Source of the DNA: Paractinoplanes pyxinae
GTDB lineage: Bacteria > Actinomycetota > Actinomycetes > Mycobacteriales > Micromonosporaceae
Reading direction: 5' to 3'
DNA length: 64,000 bases
Assembly: GCF_026626335.1 (NCBI RefSeq)
Contig: NZ_JAPNTZ010000002.1
Location: forward strand, 654,044-718,043
In this document: positions 27,029-35,552 of the stretch, piece by piece
Numbering within the stretch: position 1 is the first letter of the stretch
Layout: each line of letters starts with the position of its first letter
Made by a program: the position numbers and the translations under genes
Notes under the pieces: generated by a model
Database searches by the model: none
Seen by the model: the letters and a program-made list of their open reading frames with translations, nothing else
Told to the model about the DNA's origin: nothing

Positions 27029-27923
27029 CCCCAACGCCGTCGCCGTCGCCGAGGCGCCGTCGACCGCACCGCGGAGCCTGGCCGGCGACGCGTGGCTCGA
27101 CCTGCGTACGCGGAAGATCTTCTGGATCGCGGCGGTGCTGGTCGTGGTCGTGCTGCTGATGGCCGTCTGGCCCTCGCTCTTCACCTCGGCCGACCCGCGC
27201 GACTGCCTGCTCGCCCGCAAGAACGCCGGAGCCGGCGGCGGCGCGCTCTTCGGCTACGACTTCCAGGGCTGCGACGTCTACGCCAAGACCGTGTACGGGG
27301 CCCGCGACTCGATCCTCGTCGGTGTCACGGCCACGCTCATCGCCGGCGTGATCGGCCTGGTCGTGGGGCTGGTGGCCGGCTATTTCGGCCGCTGGGTGGA
27401 CGCGCTGCTGTCCCGCTTCGTCGACATCGTGCTGGCCGTCCCGTTCATCCTGGCCGCGATCGTGCTGGCCCGGCGGCTGTCGTCGAACCCCGAGAGCAAC
27501 GGCATCGTGGCCGTGATCGTGACGCTCGGCGTGCTCGGCTGGACCACCGCGGCCCGGGTCATGCGCTCGGCGGTCATCTCGGCCAAGAACCAGGACTACG
27601 TGGCGGCGGCCCGGATGCTCGGGGCGAGCCCGGCCCGGCTGATGCTGCGGCACATCCTGCCCAACGCGATCAGCCCGTTCATCGTGGTGCTGACGGTGCT
27701 GCTCGGCATCAACATCGCGGGCGAGGCCACACTGTCCTATCTGGGCGTCGGGCTCAAGGGCGACGCGATCAGCTGGGGCCTGGCCATCGCGGACGCCGGC
27801 CCGTACGCGCGAACCGCGGCCGCCCCGCTCGTCTGGCCGTCGGTGTTCCTGGCGGCCACCGTGCTCGCCTTCATCATGCTCGGCGACGCGATCCGCGACG
27901 CCTTCGACCCGAAACTGCGGTGA
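27021..27923 (+). CDS. Oligopeptide ABC transporter permease, OppC/DppC type
   Basis: The 300-residue protein has the OppC N-terminal segment (one helix, then a periplasmic loop containing FGYDFQGCDVYAKTVYGARDSI), followed by five helices and an EAA loop (YVAAARMLGASPARLMLRHILPNAISP). It partners the preceding permease. An 8-base overlap implies coupled translation. Confidence 0.93.
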   Translation: MSDPNAVAVAEAPSTAPRSLAGDAWLDLRTRKIFWIAAVLVVVVLLMAVWPSLFTSADPRDCLLARKNAGAGGGALFGYDFQGCDVYAKTVYGARDSILVGVTATLIAGVIGLVVGLVAGYFGRWVDALLSRFVDIVLAVPFILAAIVLARRLSSNPESNGIVAVIVTLGVLGWTTAARVMRSAVISAKNQDYVAAARMLGASPARLMLRHILPNAISPFIVVLTVLLGINIAGEATLSYLGVGLKGDAISWGLAIADAGPYARTAAAPLVWPSVFLAATVLAFIMLGDAIRDAFDPKLR

Positions 27924-27930
27924 GGCGCCG

Positions 27931-28959
27931 ATGACCGACATCACGGCTCAAGTGGACGTGCTGCCCGGCCTGGACCCGCGGGCGCCGTTGCTGCACGTGG
28001 AAGACCTGAACGTCGAGTTCCGCACCCGCGACGGCGTCGCCCGCGCGGTGAACGGCGTCAACCTGTGGCTCAACCCGGGCGAGACGCTGGCCGTGCTGGG
28101 CGAGAGCGGCTGCGGCAAGTCGGTGACCGCGCAGGCGATCATGGGCATCCTCGACACCCCGCCCGCCCACGTCACCGGCGGCCGGGTGCTCTACCGCGGC
28201 GTCGACCTGCTGCAGCTGCCCGAGAGCGAGCGCCGCAAGGTGCGGGCCAACCGCATCGCGATGATCTTCCAGGACGCGCTGAGCGCGCTGAACCCCGTCT
28301 ACACCGTCGGTTTCCAGCTGGGCGAACTCTTCCGCGTGCACCGCGGCACCTCCCGCCGCGAGGCCAAGCGCCGCGCGGCCGAACTGCTCGACCAGGTTCG
28401 CATTCCCGACGCGCGACGCCGGGTCGACGACTACCCGCACGAGTTCTCCGGCGGCATGCGGCAACGCGTCATGATCGCCATGGCGCTCGCCCTCGACCCC
28501 GAGGTGCTGATCGCCGACGAGCCCACCACCGCCCTCGACGTCACCGTGCAGGCCCAGATCATGAACCTGCTGGCCGAGCTGCAACGCGAGCGGAACATGG
28601 GCCTGATGCTGATCACCCACGACATGGGCGTGGTGGCCGACGTGGCCGATCGGATCGCGGTCATGTACGCCGGAAAGGTGGTCGAGGAAGCGCCGGTGTA
28701 CGACATCTACGCCCACCCGGCTCACGCGTACACCAAGGCGCTGCTCGAATCGATCCCGCGCCTCGACCTCAAGGGGCGGCCGCTCAACGTGATCCGCGGT
28801 CTGCCGCCGGCCCTCACCGACATCCCGTCCGGCTGCGCGTTCCACCCCCGATGCGCGTACGCCCGGGAGATCTGCCGCCTCGAGCCGCCGCCCGCCTACC
28901 AGATCGCGCCGCAGCGGGTCACCAGCTGCCACTTCGTCCGGGAGGTTCTGGGTGTCTGA
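27931..28959 (+). CDS. Oligopeptide ABC transporter ATPase, OppD type
   Basis: The 342-residue ATPase has Walker A GESGCGKS, the Q-loop, signature FSGGMRQR, Walker [13 protein letters not shown] and an H-loop LITHD. The C-terminal extension contains the oligopeptide-transporter cysteine cluster ([16 protein letters not shown]), which in related DppD binds an iron-sulfur cluster. It overlaps oppF by 8 bases. Confidence 0.94.
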   Translation: MTDITAQVDVLPGLDPRAPLLHVEDLNVEFRTRDGVARAVNGVNLWLNPGETLAVLGESGCGKSVTAQAIMGILDTPPAHVTGGRVLYRGVDLLQLPESERRKVRANRIAMIFQDALSALNPVYTVGFQLGELFRVHRGTSRREAKRRAAELLDQVRIPDARRRVDDYPHEFSGGMRQRVMIAMALALDPEVLIADEPTTALDVTVQAQIMNLLAELQRERNMGLMLITHDMGVVADVADRIAVMYAGKVVEEAPVYDIYAHPAHAYTKALLESIPRLDLKGRPLNVIRGLPPALTDIPSGCAFHPRCAYAREICRLEPPPAYQIAPQRVTSCHFVREVLGV

Positions 28960-29935
28960 CGTCGTCCTCGAGACCCGGGGCCTGACCAAGCACTTCAAGA
29001 TCCGCAAGGGTGCGGTGCGCGCGGTCGACGGGGTGGACATCCAACTCCGCCGGGGCGAGACGCTGGGCGTCGTGGGCGAGTCCGGCTGCGGCAAGACGAC
29101 GCTGGCCAAGCTGCTGGTCGGCCTCGAGAAGCCGACGGCCGGCGAGATCCGCGTCCGCGGTGAGGACATGGTCCGGCTCGGCGGGCCGGCCCTGCGCCGG
29201 GCGCGCCGCAACATCCAGATGGTGCTGCAGGACCCGTACACGTCGCTCAACCCCCGCATGACGGTGGGCGACATCATCGGCGAGCCGTACGACATCCACC
29301 CCGACGCCGTCCCTCGCACCGGCAAGGCGCGCGCGGTGCAGGAACTGCTGGACATCGTCGGCCTCAACCCCGACCACATCAACCGCTATCCCCACCAGTT
29401 CTCCGGCGGCCAGCGCCAGCGCATCGGCATAGCGAGGGCGCTGGCCCTGCGCCCCGAGATCATCGTCTGCGACGAGCCGGTGTCCGCTTTGGACGTGTCC
29501 ATCCAGGCCCAGGTGATCAATTTGCTGGAGGGCCTGCAAAGAGAATTAGGTCTGGCGTACGTCTTCATCGCGCACGACTTGTCGGTGGTCCGCCACATCT
29601 CCGACCGCGTAGCCGTCATGTACCTCGGCAAAATCGTGGAAACCGGCAACCACGCCGCCATCTACGAACAGCCGACCCACCCCTACACGCAGGCGCTGCT
29701 CTCGGCCGTCCCGGTACCCGACCCCCGCCTGCGCGGCCGCCGCGACCACATCACCCTCGAGGGCGACGTCCCTTCCCCCGCCGACCCACCCTCAGGCTGC
29801 CGCTTCCGCACCCGCTGCTGGAAGGCCCAACCCGCCTGCGCCGACCACGAGCCATTGCTGGAGATCCGCCAACGAAGCCCCCACCCCAGCGCCTGCCACT
29901 ACGCCGAAGTCCGAGACGTGATGCGCCGCTTCTGA
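28952..29935 (+). CDS. Oligopeptide ABC transporter ATPase, OppF type
   Basis: The 327-residue ATPase has Walker A GESGCGKT, signature FSGGQRQR, Walker B IIVCDEPVSALD and the H-loop IAHD, and ends with the Opp C-terminal cysteine motif (SGCRFRTRCWKAQPAC). It completes the transporter. GTG start overlapping oppD. It is convergent, with a 3-base gap, with the STAND gene. Confidence 0.94.
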   Translation: MSDVVLETRGLTKHFKIRKGAVRAVDGVDIQLRRGETLGVVGESGCGKTTLAKLLVGLEKPTAGEIRVRGEDMVRLGGPALRRARRNIQMVLQDPYTSLNPRMTVGDIIGEPYDIHPDAVPRTGKARAVQELLDIVGLNPDHINRYPHQFSGGQRQRIGIARALALRPEIIVCDEPVSALDVSIQAQVINLLEGLQRELGLAYVFIAHDLSVVRHISDRVAVMYLGKIVETGNHAAIYEQPTHPYTQALLSAVPVPDPRLRGRRDHITLEGDVPSPADPPSGCRFRTRCWKAQPACADHEPLLEIRQRSPHPSACHYAEVRDVMRRF

Positions 29936-29938
29936 GAC

Positions 29939-32155
29939 TCAACGGCGCATCAGCTTCCGGATTCGATCGGCCTCGCCCATGCGTCGCTGCTCCCGGAATA
30001 GTCGAAGAGCCCGGCGCAGCATAGAATCGGCCTCTGCGGCGCCGCTCTCCATGAGCATTTCCCCGAGCCGGCCCAGCGAGTCGGCCGCGGAGGACTCGTT
30101 GCCGATCTTCAGATAGATCTCGATCGCACGCTGGTAGTGCCGCTGGGCCGCATCGATCGCACCGGCGTGCCACTCGACTGTTCCAAGGCCGTCCTCGGTG
30201 GCCGCCTCACCGGGAAGGTGCTCGTGCCGCTGGTGAAGTCGAAGAGCCTTCCGGCAGAACACCCGGGCCGTATCCGCGTGGCCCAACGCCACTACCTGCT
30301 CACCGATGGCGTTCAGCTGCACGGCCTCCCACACGGGCAGTTCGAGCACTCGGAACAAACGCAAAGCGGCGACTGCGTGGTGCAGCGAGCGGCGTGTGCC
30401 GGGCCCATGTTCCAGAATCAACGCCATGACCCGGTGGGCCTGTGCGCGGCTCGCGAGGTCATCGTCGGGAATCAGCCGAAGCGCTTGCTCCAGGTGGAGA
30501 GGCTCCTTGGTGACCCTGCCAAGGCAGAGGTGCGCGAGGGCGATGATCCGCGGGTCGTCAAGCCGCTCGGCGGCCTCCAGGCCCAGCCGCCATGCCCGGC
30601 GGTGCGGTTCGGCGAGTCCTCGTCGGTAGAGGTAGTCGTCCATCGACCACGCGAGCTGCCACGCTGCGGTGTCCCAGCCTTGCTCCGAAGCGGCCTGTTG
30701 CATGGCGGAGAGTGTCGCGTTCTCGGCGTCGAACCAGCGCATGGCGTCCGCGGCGGTTCTCAAGGGAGCGGGTTCGGCTTCGCTGGTCGTACCGGTGAGC
30801 AGGATGGCCGGACGTTGTGGCGACAGCAGCCGCTCGCCGTCGAAGGCGGTGTGGAGCAGGAAGTCGACGAGCCGCCGAGTCGCCGACTGGGCATCGTCGG
30901 CGCCGAGCACCTCCGGCGCTTGGTGCAGCCAATACAGGCGGACGAGCGGGTGCATGAAGTACCGGGAGTTCGCTGTCCGCTGCAACAGACCGGCGCCTTC
31001 GAATTCATGAAGGCAGTCGTCGACGCCCCGGGCCGGCAGGCCGAGCAGCGCGGCGACCGCATCCACGCCGAGCTCGGTGACGGACGCGGTGCTTAGCAGG
31101 CATATCGCCCGCCGCATGGGCGGTTCGAATCGGTCGGACCAGGACAGCACGATGGCCAGCCGGTCGAGCACCCGCAGTCTACGATCCTCGCGGCCGAGGT
31201 CAGACGCGAGTGAGGCCAGCGACCAGTCCGGATAGGTCTCCAGACGGGAGGCCACGATGCTCAGGGCCAGGGGATGTCCGGCGCACGCTGCAATGATCGC
31301 GGTGGCTGCTTCGGGCTCTCGTTCGATGCGATCCTGGCCGAGGCGGACGGTCATCAGCTCAAGTGCCTCGGCGTCGGTCATCGGGTCGAGGACGATGCGG
31401 TGGGCGCCGTGGTGCACCTGCAGGTCGGTCAGGTCGTTCCGGCTGGTCACCAGTAATGTGGCCGCCTTGCCCGGGAGCAGAGCCCGCACCTGCTTGGCAT
31501 CGGCGGCGTTGTCGAGGACGACCAGCATCTTGCGGTTCGTCAGTCGGCGGTAAAGAGCTGTACGACGTGCATGGCTTTCCGGCAACTTGGTCACGCCGAG
31601 CGCGAGCAGGAACTCCTCGATGATCTCCTCGGGCGTGGTGGGCCGCACCGCGTCGTCGAATCCGTGCAGGTCGGCGTAGAGCTGGCCGGAACTGAAACGC
31701 CGGGCGTTGTGGTGAGACCACCGCGACACGAGCCAGCTCTTGCCTATGCCGCCGGTGCCGGTGATCAGAAGTCGGCTGGACGTCCGGGACGACATGGAGA
31801 TCGTCTCCAAGTAGTTCAGTCGGCCGGCGAACGATCGCGTCTCTTCGGGCAGATCCGACGGCTTGACGGGACCGGGCTCCGGCCGAGGCGCCGCCTCCAC
31901 CAACGCCTTGACCCGGCTCCGGTGAAGCGCAGACCCGCCCAGCGCTCGCACCAGGGCCTCGGCGAACTCGACGCTGGGTACCTTTTCGCCGGACAGCACC
32001 CGGTGGGTGTGCGCCGGAGAAAGGTTGGCCCGTTTGGCGATCTCGCGGCCGGACACGGCCGAGCCCTCCTGGAGGCGAGCCACCTCGCGCAACTCAGCGA
32101 AGAAGTCGCGCAGCGCGGAGGACCGCGCGGCCCGCTCTGCGCCTTCCCGGCTCAC
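29939..32155 (-). CDS. STAND (NB-ARC type) ATPase regulator with N-terminal HTH and TPR-like tail
   Basis: The 738-residue protein has an XRE-like helix-turn-helix (about 33-75, SGREIAKRANLSPAHTHRVLSG), an NB-ARC ATPase with P-loop GTGGIGKS (133-140), Walker B KMLVVLDNAAD and sensor LLVTSRND, a winged-helix region (CLLSTASVTELGVDAVAALL), and a C-terminal helical region of TPR character (about 490-730). It resembles AfsR-like regulators without the BTAD domain. Such proteins oligomerise with nucleotide after sensing a ligand through the repeats. It is divergent from a small membrane protein gene with 145 bases between. The GTG start has only a weak ribosome site. Regulatory role likely; a defence role is not excluded. 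Confidence 0.85.
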   Translation of the reverse strand: MSREGAERAARSSALRDFFAELREVARLQEGSAVSGREIAKRANLSPAHTHRVLSGEKVPSVEFAEALVRALGGSALHRSRVKALVEAAPRPEPGPVKPSDLPEETRSFAGRLNYLETISMSSRTSSRLLITGTGGIGKSWLVSRWSHHNARRFSSGQLYADLHGFDDAVRPTTPEEIIEEFLLALGVTKLPESHARRTALYRRLTNRKMLVVLDNAADAKQVRALLPGKAATLLVTSRNDLTDLQVHHGAHRIVLDPMTDAEALELMTVRLGQDRIEREPEAATAIIAACAGHPLALSIVASRLETYPDWSLASLASDLGREDRRLRVLDRLAIVLSWSDRFEPPMRRAICLLSTASVTELGVDAVAALLGLPARGVDDCLHEFEGAGLLQRTANSRYFMHPLVRLYWLHQAPEVLGADDAQSATRRLVDFLLHTAFDGERLLSPQRPAILLTGTTSEAEPAPLRTAADAMRWFDAENATLSAMQQAASEQGWDTAAWQLAWSMDDYLYRRGLAEPHRRAWRLGLEAAERLDDPRIIALAHLCLGRVTKEPLHLEQALRLIPDDDLASRAQAHRVMALILEHGPGTRRSLHHAVAALRLFRVLELPVWEAVQLNAIGEQVVALGHADTARVFCRKALRLHQRHEHLPGEAATEDGLGTVEWHAGAIDAAQRHYQRAIEIYLKIGNESSAADSLGRLGEMLMESGAAEADSMLRRALRLFREQRRMGEADRIRKLMRR

Positions 32156-32300
32156 CTGTCCAGTATGCGGTGTTCCCTGTCCGTCCCGCCCGATCGAGGG
32201 TATCTGCCCTGGTCAGAGGTCCGAACTCGACCATGGTTGTCCCCTGAGGGACAGAATTGACGGCTCTTTCGGCCAGGCTGAACGCTTGAGGAGGTGTGCG

Positions 32301-32855
32301 ATGACGACATCGACCAAGCAGCCGAAGCGCAAGCCGGCCCGGCGGGCCGCGACTCCACCCAACGGCGGGATCGGGCGCGACGGCCACCAGATCAGCCAAG
32401 TTGAAAACTCGAAGATCACCATTGGCAGCCCAGGTCTGCTGGGCACCTTGGCCGCCATTGCCACTGTCATCGGCACGGTGATCGCAGGTGTTGCACTCGA
32501 TCGGCAGGGGCGAGCCGCGCCGCCGCCGAAGCCATCGGTCTCAAACGAAGCGAGCGCGACCGCCGCGCCGGTTTGGGCTCGGATCGTCAACTCCGGCCCG
32601 GACGGCGTCTTCACCTATCCGCAGGCCGGTCGGGGCGCGCACTACCCCGACGGTTACTTGGACGGCACCGTCGTAGAAGTGGTCTGCCAGGAACGGCACG
32701 GTGAGGCGGTGACGGATGAAGACCCAGCGCCGGGTCAGCCCGCCACGTGGGCGGTCTGGGACAAACTGACCAACGGCCGCTGGATCCCGGACATGTGGAC
32801 AACGTTGCCAAAGAAGCCGGGCGACACCCCGCCGAACGGGCTACGCACCTGCTGA
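32301..32855 (+). CDS. Small single-pass membrane protein divergent from the STAND regulator
   Basis: From the ATG at 32301 (GAGGAGG upstream) the protein has 184 residues: a Lys/Arg-rich N terminus, a short motif HQISQVENSKITIGSPG, one membrane helix (about 46-66), a Pro/Ala/Ser linker and an extracytoplasmic domain of ~100 residues with conserved-looking tryptophans, a Cys in VVEVVCQERHG and a terminal Cys, suggesting a disulfide. The positive charge predicts a cytoplasmic N terminus. The C-terminal domain recalls small SH3-like or Ig-like secreted folds, but I do not recognise a family. Proximity suggests a functional link with the STAND protein. Confidence 0.7.
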   Translation: MTTSTKQPKRKPARRAATPPNGGIGRDGHQISQVENSKITIGSPGLLGTLAAIATVIGTVIAGVALDRQGRAAPPPKPSVSNEASATAAPVWARIVNSGPDGVFTYPQAGRGAHYPDGYLDGTVVEVVCQERHGEAVTDEDPAPGQPATWAVWDKLTNGRWIPDMWTTLPKKPGDTPPNGLRTC

Positions 32856-32859
32856 AAGG

Positions 32860-33159
32860 TCAGAGGGGGCCGCGGCCCGCGCGCAGGATCATCAGGGCGA
32901 CTTGGGCGCCGTCGGGGCCCAGGGCCTCGCGGAAGCGTTCGACGATCTCGCGTTCGCGGGAGAGGACCAGGCGGGTGCCGCCGCTGGCCATGCGGGTCTT
33001 GCCGACGGTCTGGGAGAGGCGGGCGCGTTCCTGCCAGAGGTCGATGATCTGCTGGTCGATCTCGTCGATGCGTTCGCGGATCGCGCGGATCTCCTCGGCG
33101 GCCAGCGGCTCGGCGGCCCCGGTGTTCTGGTCCATCTTCGTCGTCGTTTCGGCGCTCAT
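32860..33159 (-). CDS. Chorismate mutase, AroQ (type II) fold
   Basis: Chorismate mutase converts chorismate to prephenate for Phe and Tyr synthesis. The 99-residue form starts at the ATG at 33159 (GAGGAG upstream). The AroQ pattern is visible: IRAIRERIDEIDQQIIDLWQERARLSQTVGKTR with the active-site arginines and lysine, and LVLSREREIVERFRE. The frame extends upstream of this ATG but with no family similarity. An upstream aromatic-codon leader and a strong hairpin suggest attenuation. Confidence 0.88.
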   Translation of the reverse strand: MSAETTTKMDQNTGAAEPLAAEEIRAIRERIDEIDQQIIDLWQERARLSQTVGKTRMASGGTRLVLSREREIVERFREALGPDGAQVALMILRAGRGPL

Positions 33160-33206
33160 GTCGTGCTCCTCGGGTGCTGGCGCCCCGGTCGACCCGGCCC
33201 GGGCAG

Positions 33207-33242
33207 CATCAAGCCCCGGGCGGGAAGGCCCGGGGCTTGATG
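33207..33242 (-). promoter_or_regulatory. Strong hairpin in the chorismate mutase leader, possible attenuator
   Basis: A perfect 15-base stem (33207-33221 with 33228-33242) with a 6-base loop lies 48 bases upstream of the start codon. On the minus strand it is preceded within 13 bases by the end of a short ORF. There is no U run after it, so it would be an atypical terminator. Confidence 0.5.
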
Positions 33243-33254
33243 TAGGTCTGTCGT

Positions 33255-33320
33255 TCAGACGCAGCCTACGGTCGCCGGAGCCCCGGTGCCGTAGCCATAA
33301 AATCGCGCCTGCTGGATCAC
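33255..33320 (-). other. Possible aromatic leader peptide ORF for chorismate mutase
   Basis: A GTG-initiated 21-codon reading (GTG at 33320, TGA at 33257-33255) encodes R-F-Y-G-Y in the middle, i.e. three aromatic codons in five. It stops 12 bases before the hairpin at 33242-33207 and lies before a gene for Phe/Tyr synthesis, the layout of a ribosome-stalling attenuator. The ribosome site is poor (GGGGG, 16 bases upstream), so this is tentative. Confidence 0.3.
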
Positions 33321-33442
33321 GAGGCCGAGTATGCCCCCGCCCCGCACGGCTACGCAAGAAAACCGCCCGATGAGTGGGATGCAATCACCCTCGGCCTCCA
33401 GACCCGGCCCTTTGCCGGCTGGGGCGAACCGCGACCGAAGTT

Positions 33443-33540
33443 GCGCTTCGCCCCGTTGACGTCGAGGGCGCCGAAAAGTGCTAGGCGAAGCCGAGGTGCT
33501 TTTCGGTGCCCTCGACGTCAACCTCCCAGGGGCGAAGTGC
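33443..33540. repeat. Long inverted repeat element A (dispersed family)
   Basis: Arms 33455-33478 and 33499-33522 match at 23 of 24 bases (the difference is a G-T wobble). Outer arms 33443-33454 and 33529-33540 match at 11 of 12, offset by a 6-base insertion. The loop is 20 bases. The right side is followed by ACCGAGCGGAGCGAGGTCAT (33543-33562). A related element occurs at 53958-54047. It lies just after the 5'-nucleotidase gene and may also end its transcript. Confidence 0.75.
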
Positions 33541-33558
33541 CCACCGAGCGGAGCGAGG

Positions 33559-35406
33559 TCATGTAACAGTGATGCGGTTGGCGGGGCCTGGGGCGACCGG
33601 GTCGCCGGCGCCCAGGTACGCCACCAGGGCGTCGACGTCGAAGCCCGGGGCGGTGACGCGGCCCGTGCCGGCGGTGAGCGTCGAGAAGCCGTCGCCGCCG
33701 TTGGCCAGGAAGTCGTTGGTGGTGATCTTGTAGGAGGCGGCCGGGTCGATCGGCGTGCCGTTCAGCGCCAGGTTCGAGATCTTGGAGCCGAGCGGGGCCG
33801 ACGCGCTCCACGTGTAGGTGAGGCCGGCCGACACCTGCAGGATCTTGGTCGAGGTCTGGCCGTTGTAGCCCACGAACTGCTGCTCGAGCACCTCTTTGAG
33901 CTGCGCCCCGGTGAACGTCTGGGTGACCACCAGGTTGTTGAACGGCTGGACCGTGAACGCCTCGCCGTACGTGATCTCGCCGTTGGCCTCGCCGCCGGCC
34001 GAGGCCTCGGCGTCGAAGTCGGCCCGGATGCCGCCCGGGTTCATCAGCGCGATCTGTGCGCCCTCGCCCGTGGTGCGGGCCAGCTGCGCGTCAGCGATCA
34101 CATCGCCCAGGGGGCTCTCGCCGGCCGGGGTCGCGGTGCGGGTGATGTCGGCTGTGATGCGGCCGACGACGCGGTTGGCGATCGGCGCGACCGCCGTGCG
34201 GTACTTGTCGGCGATCTTCTTGGCCCCGGCGTCGACCGTGGCCGGGTTCTTCAGGTACACGCCGTTGGCGTCGCGCTGCCAGCCGCCGTTGCCGTCGGGC
34301 ACGCCGTTCTCGACGATGACGTTCTTGGCTGTGATGTCGGCGAATTTGCCCGTACGCCGGTCGACCGACCAGTCGATGTCGGTGATCAGCTGCCCGTTGG
34401 TGCCGGCGCTGGTGACGACCGACGTGCCCTTCTTGTTGGGCAGCTTGCACGAGTAGAACCGGTGCGTGTGCCCGCTGACGACCAGCCCGAATTCGGGGTT
34501 GAGCCCGGCCACGATCGGCACGATGGGGCCGCTGAAGCCGTTGCAGTCGCTCACGCCGGGCGTCGGGGTGGCCGTGGCCTGCGAGCCGCCCTCGTGCACG
34601 AGCAGCACCTGCGCCTTGACGCCGAGCAGCTTGAGCAGGTTGCCCCACTTGTTGGCCGTCTCGACCTCATCGGCGAAGCGCACGTTCTGGATGCCGGCCG
34701 GGTTGACGATGGCCGCCGTGCCCTCGAGCGTCAGGCCGACGAAGCCCACCGGCACGCCGTTGATGATCTTGATGTCGATCGGCGGCAGGATCGGCAGCCC
34801 GGTCTTCTTGTTGATCGTGTTGGCCGCGAGGTACGTGAACTTCGCCCCGCCGAACCCGTCGCCGTCCTGGCAGCCGTCGGTCGGGTGGCAGCCGCCCCGC
34901 TGCAGGCGGATCAGCTCGTCGACGCCCTCGTCGAACTCGTGGTTGCCGACCGAGCTCACCTGCAGCCCGACCTGGTTCATGAGCTCGATCGTGGGCTCGT
35001 CGTGGAAGGCCGCGCTGACCAGCGGGGTCGCCCCGACGAGGTCACCGGCGCCGACGGTCACCGTCTGACGGCCCTCGGCCTTGGCCTCGGCTCGCAGCTT
35101 CTTGAGGTACGTGGCCAGATACTCCACGCCGCCGGCGGGAGTCGACGTGCCGGACGCGTTGACGACGGCGCCGCTGCCCGACGGCGGGTCGATCGCGCCG
35201 TGGAAGTCGTTGTAGCTCAGGAACTGACCCTTGACGGTCGCGCCCTTGGGCAGCCCGGAGCTGACGCTCACCGGCTGGAACTCGGGCGGCGCGGCGGCCG
35301 CGGGTTTCGCGGGGCTCGAGGCCAGCGGCAGGGCCGCGACCACAGCCAGGGCCAGGGCCGGTGCGGCGAGGTGACGCAGCCCGGTCCGGCGACGGAGACG
35401 GTCCAT
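33559..35406 (-). CDS. Secreted 5'-nucleotidase / bifunctional metallophosphatase
   Basis: From the ATG at 35406 (GGAGAT upstream) the protein has 615 residues. It has a signal peptide (about 1-38, cleaved near AAAA), a calcineurin-like metallophosphatase domain with FLSYNDFHGAID, GDLVGATPL, VGNHEFDEG and SGHTHRFY, and a C-terminal 5'-nucleotidase domain (GDVIADAQL, NPGGIRADF, FNNLVVTQTFTGAQL, YKITTNDFLANGGDGF). The set of metal and substrate motifs is complete. It releases nucleosides and phosphate from extracellular nucleotides. Confidence 0.95.
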   Translation of the reverse strand: MDRLRRRTGLRHLAAPALALAVVAALPLASSPAKPAAAAPPEFQPVSVSSGLPKGATVKGQFLSYNDFHGAIDPPSGSGAVVNASGTSTPAGGVEYLATYLKKLRAEAKAEGRQTVTVGAGDLVGATPLVSAAFHDEPTIELMNQVGLQVSSVGNHEFDEGVDELIRLQRGGCHPTDGCQDGDGFGGAKFTYLAANTINKKTGLPILPPIDIKIINGVPVGFVGLTLEGTAAIVNPAGIQNVRFADEVETANKWGNLLKLLGVKAQVLLVHEGGSQATATPTPGVSDCNGFSGPIVPIVAGLNPEFGLVVSGHTHRFYSCKLPNKKGTSVVTSAGTNGQLITDIDWSVDRRTGKFADITAKNVIVENGVPDGNGGWQRDANGVYLKNPATVDAGAKKIADKYRTAVAPIANRVVGRITADITRTATPAGESPLGDVIADAQLARTTGEGAQIALMNPGGIRADFDAEASAGGEANGEITYGEAFTVQPFNNLVVTQTFTGAQLKEVLEQQFVGYNGQTSTKILQVSAGLTYTWSASAPLGSKISNLALNGTPIDPAASYKITTNDFLANGGDGFSTLTAGTGRVTAPGFDVDALVAYLGAGDPVAPGPANRITVT

Positions 35407-35552
35407 GATGTTCGATCTCCCGATTGAGTGTCCGGTCAACTACGACAGCCTGCTGCATCGACGTCGATGCGCGCTATGGCCTGTGGATAACTAGTAGGCG
35501 TCTGTGCGGCGAGCAATTCTTGTCGGGGGGTCGGCATAGACTTGCCCCCGCG

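Noticed and set aside
24425..27220. 931-codon minus-strand frame opposite the Opp genes
   Set aside because: Low-complexity His/Arg/Val/Asp-rich composition typical of antisense frames in GC-rich DNA; the plus-strand genes are complete.
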